24,720 nucleotides of DNA, from assembly GCA_040380145.1 (NCBI GenBank), contig JBEIJQ010000023.1, positions 1-24,720 of the forward strand, written 5' to 3'. The DNA comes from JBEIJQ01 sp040380145 (GTDB lineage Bacteria > Bacteroidota > Bacteroidia > Chitinophagales > Saprospiraceae). The notes beneath the pieces are model-generated. The model was not told where the DNA came from, made no database searches, and saw only the letters and a program-made list of their open reading frames with translations. A program made the translations under genes and the position numbers. This document shows, one piece after another, positions 22,532 through 24,720 of this stretch (positions are counted from its first letter, which is position 1; the number at the start of each line of letters is the position of its first letter).

Positions 22532-24720
22532 TTATTTGCAGCAGGCGGGCAATTTTTGATAAACCGCGTCGTCGCGCGGCACATCGTCGGCCTGATATCC
22601 GGTCGCGGAAATACGGTTGCGCATTTGTTCGGGCGACACTTTTTTCGGATTGTATCGCACCGTCACGGTTTTGTCGGTCATGTTCAACACGGCGCTTTTC
22701 ACCCCCTGCAAAGACAAAAGGGCGCCTTCGATGGCGTCTTTGCACATGCCGCATCTGGCCGAGGTAGTGATGCGGACCTCGCGAAGCGGTACCCAACTGT
22801 CCAGGCTGTAGCGCAGGCCGGCATAACCCATCGTACCCATGATGGGCCCGAAGACAGAGGTAGCGTCGAAGCGCGGTCTCGCCGGATCGCTGTTGAACGG
22901 ATCCGAAGCACCGATGATGGGTTCGGACTGGCGGTAGTTGCCCACGTTTTCTGCACCGAGGTACAGGTCCAAACCGTTGCGCAACCGCCAGGTCACCTGG
23001 GCGTTGAAGAGCGGATAGACGGGCGAACGGCGGTCCAAGCGGTACTGCGGCAGTCCGCTCGTCGAGCCCAGCACCTCGGGAAGGCGCTGACTGCCGACCA
23101 ACTGGGCCGTGGCACTGAACTCCCAGGCTTTGTTGGGCGTCACATAATACAGCGTGGCCAGCCCGCGGTGCACAGGCAGCAGGGGCTTGGTCTGCAGTTC
23201 GCCCCCGTAGGTCGTACGCACATCGTTGAATTTGTAGGCCAGTTTCAGTTCGAGGTCTTTGACCACTTCCTGCGTCCAGGTCAGGATGAAGGTGTTGGCG
23301 AAAGAAATGCCGTCGAGGTTGTACAGGCGCACCTCCTCGGGAGAGGCATCGAGGTCGACCACGACCTGGTTTTCGAAATCGGTGCGGTACAGATCCACGC
23401 TCACACTGCCCTCGCGAAGCCCCAGACGGAAATTTTGGGTATAGTTCAACCCGTAATTCCAAGCCACTTCGGGGCGCAGTGCTTCGGAAACCACGAAACG
23501 GCGCGAACCAGGCAGATAGGCGAAATTCTCCGCCAAAAAATTGGCCGTCCGCCAGCCCCTGCCCGCCGAAGCGCGCAGCACCGACTTCTCCGAAAAAGCG
23601 TATTTCAGGTTCAGACGCGGCACGGGCAACAAACCGTACCCATTGAGGTAATCCAAGCGGAAAGCGCCGATCAATGTGAAAACGGGCACCTCGTCCTCGT
23701 GGTGCTCGCCTTCCACGTGGTGGTGTTCTTCTTCTTCGTGGTCGTGCCCGAAATAGTCGTAGGTATATTCCACGAAGGCCCCCGGAACCTGCTCCGTGCG
23801 CTCGTACAGCACGTCCGAAAAGGTCTCCCGATAGCGGTCGAACTGGAAACTGGCCCCCGTGCGGATCTTGTGGAAAGTGTTGAAAAGGATCGTTTCGTAG
23901 ATCAGGTTCGCATAAGCGCTGTACTGGGTGCCCTTGTAGCGGCGGTTGTACAGCGAGGTGGCCGCCAGATCGGATCCGAATCGCGCGCCCATGTCATGTA
24001 TAGTGGCACTGCTCTGAAAACCCAAGCTCTTGTAGGGCTGCGCAAAACCGATGTAGCCCAACTTGAAAACCGCCTCGACCCGACGGGTGTCGATACCGAT
24101 CCGATACAGCGAGTCGCCCCCGTGGCCGGCATGGCCGCCCGACATCTGTCCGCCCTGACGGTCGTCGATCAGCCCCTGCACCGAAAACTGCGACTCCACG
24201 TTCTTTCCGTTGTAGTTCCAGCGGGAAAGCGCGTTGAGCTGGCGCCGCAACGGGTTGTCCATGAAACCGTCGTGATTGTGGTCGAACTCCCGCCAGAAAT
24301 AGTTGCCGTGCAGCAGAAGCCCGGTCGAAAATTGGGGCGAAAAACGGTGGGCCAATTGGATATTGGCCTCGCTGCGGGTCTGGTGGTTGAAAAACAGGTT
24401 CACGAAAAGCGGCGGTGCTTTGTCGGGCTTCACCAGTTCGACATTGATCTGCCCCGTGACGGACCGCGGCCCGTTGACCACCGTGCTCGCCCCCTTGGAA
24501 ATCTGGATGCTTTCCAACCAGGTTCCTGGCAGGTACTCCAATCCGTAAGCCGTGGCCAGTCCGTTCAGCGCGGGCCGGTTTTCGATCATCAGTTGGGTGT
24601 AAATGCCCCGCAATCCGAGCATTTCGATCTCCTTGGCCCCCGTCACGGCATCGGTGAAGTTCACGTCCACCGTGGCGTTGGTCTCGAAACTTTCGGACAA
24701 GTTGCAGCAGGGCGCCTTGC
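22532..24720 (-). CDS. TonB-dependent receptor fused to a C-terminal HMA metal-binding domain, 5'-partial
   Basis: The frame is open through the window edge, so the signal peptide and most of any carboxypeptidase-like domain are missing; about 728 residues are visible. It begins in the plug, KAPCCNLSESFETNATVDV, a wording typical of one Bacteroidota receptor group, followed by EIEMLGLRGIYTQLMIENRP and a barrel. Counting from the TTG at 24700, a His/Glu-rich loop lies at residues 319-337 (DHEEEEHHHVEGEHHED), with smaller His clusters at 139-143 and 189-194. The barrel ends near GYAGLRYSLD (about 634). An HMA domain follows at about 640-722: CGMC at 650-653, then NPKKVSPEQM and an ACCK end. HMA domains bind Cu(I) or similar soft metals. 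The product probably imports a metal or metal complex across the outer membrane using TonB energy. In relatives the HMA part is usually a separate small exported protein. Confidence 0.93.
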   Translation of the reverse strand, partial: KAPCCNLSESFETNATVDVNFTDAVTGAKEIEMLGLRGIYTQLMIENRPALNGLATAYGLEYLPGTWLESIQISKGASTVVNGPRSVTGQINVELVKPDKAPPLFVNLFFNHQTRSEANIQLAHRFSPQFSTGLLLHGNYFWREFDHNHDGFMDNPLRRQLNALSRWNYNGKNVESQFSVQGLIDDRQGGQMSGGHAGHGGDSLYRIGIDTRRVEAVFKLGYIGFAQPYKSLGFQSSATIHDMGARFGSDLAATSLYNRRYKGTQYSAYANLIYETILFNTFHKIRTGASFQFDRYRETFSDVLYERTEQVPGAFVEYTYDYFGHDHEEEEHHHVEGEHHEDEVPVFTLIGAFRLDYLNGYGLLPVPRLNLKYAFSEKSVLRASAGRGWRTANFLAENFAYLPGSRRFVVSEALRPEVAWNYGLNYTQNFRLGLREGSVSVDLYRTDFENQVVVDLDASPEEVRLYNLDGISFANTFILTWTQEVVKDLELKLAYKFNDVRTTYGGELQTKPLLPVHRGLATLYYVTPNKAWEFSATAQLVGSQRLPEVLGSTSGLPQYRLDRRSPVYPLFNAQVTWRLRNGLDLYLGAENVGNYRQSEPIIGASDPFNSDPARPRFDATSVFGPIMGTMGYAGLRYSLDSWVPLREVRITTSARCGMCKDAIEGALLSLQGVKSAVLNMTDKTVTVRYNPKKVSPEQMRNRISATGYQADDVPRDDAVYQKLPACCK

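Noticed and set aside
22518..22537. A near-copy (18 of 20 bases) of 21572-21591 at the end of the receptor gene, as a possible recombination or attachment pair flanking the hydrolase.
   Set aside because: The sequence is low in complexity, partly encodes the receptor C-terminus, and no integrase or other mobility gene is present.

Overview
The window looks like chromosome of a free-living member of the Bacteroidota, probably on the Saprospiria side (inference). The evidence is two large secreted proteins ending in type IX secretion signals (one gliding-motility-associated C-terminal domain, one type A tail), a TonB-dependent receptor, a TM2/DUF2752 pair, TAnnTTTG-like promoter boxes and few purine-rich ribosome binding sites. 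Coding DNA is clearly GC-rich, while some intergenic DNA is extremely AT-rich. I see no tRNA, rRNA, CRISPR array, transposase or phage gene.

Layout. 2-3370 (+): the end of an unrecognised secreted-type protein, then a GH57/DUF3536 glycoside hydrolase. 3395-6899 (-): a small membrane pair (TM2, DUF2752), and a START-like / SPFH-SHOCT / zinc-ribbon membrane-protein cluster. 6983-9386 (+): a secreted M1 metallopeptidase, a 331-base AT-rich spacer and a phasin-like coiled-coil protein with a strong terminator. 9521-12725 (+): mutS followed by a conserved protein of about 160 residues. Both reading frames are broken by one-base indels about 1 kb apart. A perfect 15-bp hairpin at 12724-12757 separates them from the convergent gene. 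12763-16527 (-): a 1254-residue lamin-tail/CotH/Ig-repeat protein. 16719-19785 (+): a TPR protein and a DNA photolyase, overlapping or nearly so. 19798-21435 (-): a secreted phospholipase-D-like protein. 21705-22466 (-): an alpha/beta-hydrolase whose nucleophile elbow reads GHGAG, with no serine. 22532-24720 (-): a TonB-dependent receptor fused at its C-terminus to a heavy-metal-associated (HMA) domain; its 5' end lies outside the window.

How the genes relate. Most are independent housekeeping or surface functions: mismatch repair and photoreversal, cell-surface proteins, peptide and glucan breakdown. The most coherent unit is START-SPFH-zinc-ribbon, which resembles the SPFH plus zinc-ribbon partners that accompany pspA in Bacillus (ydjG/ydjI) and may be a membrane-integrity module. 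The most unusual architecture is the receptor-HMA fusion with a His-rich extracellular loop. This suggests outer-membrane metal capture joined to a periplasmic metal-binding domain in one polypeptide. I did not find a clear-cut new defence or mobile system.
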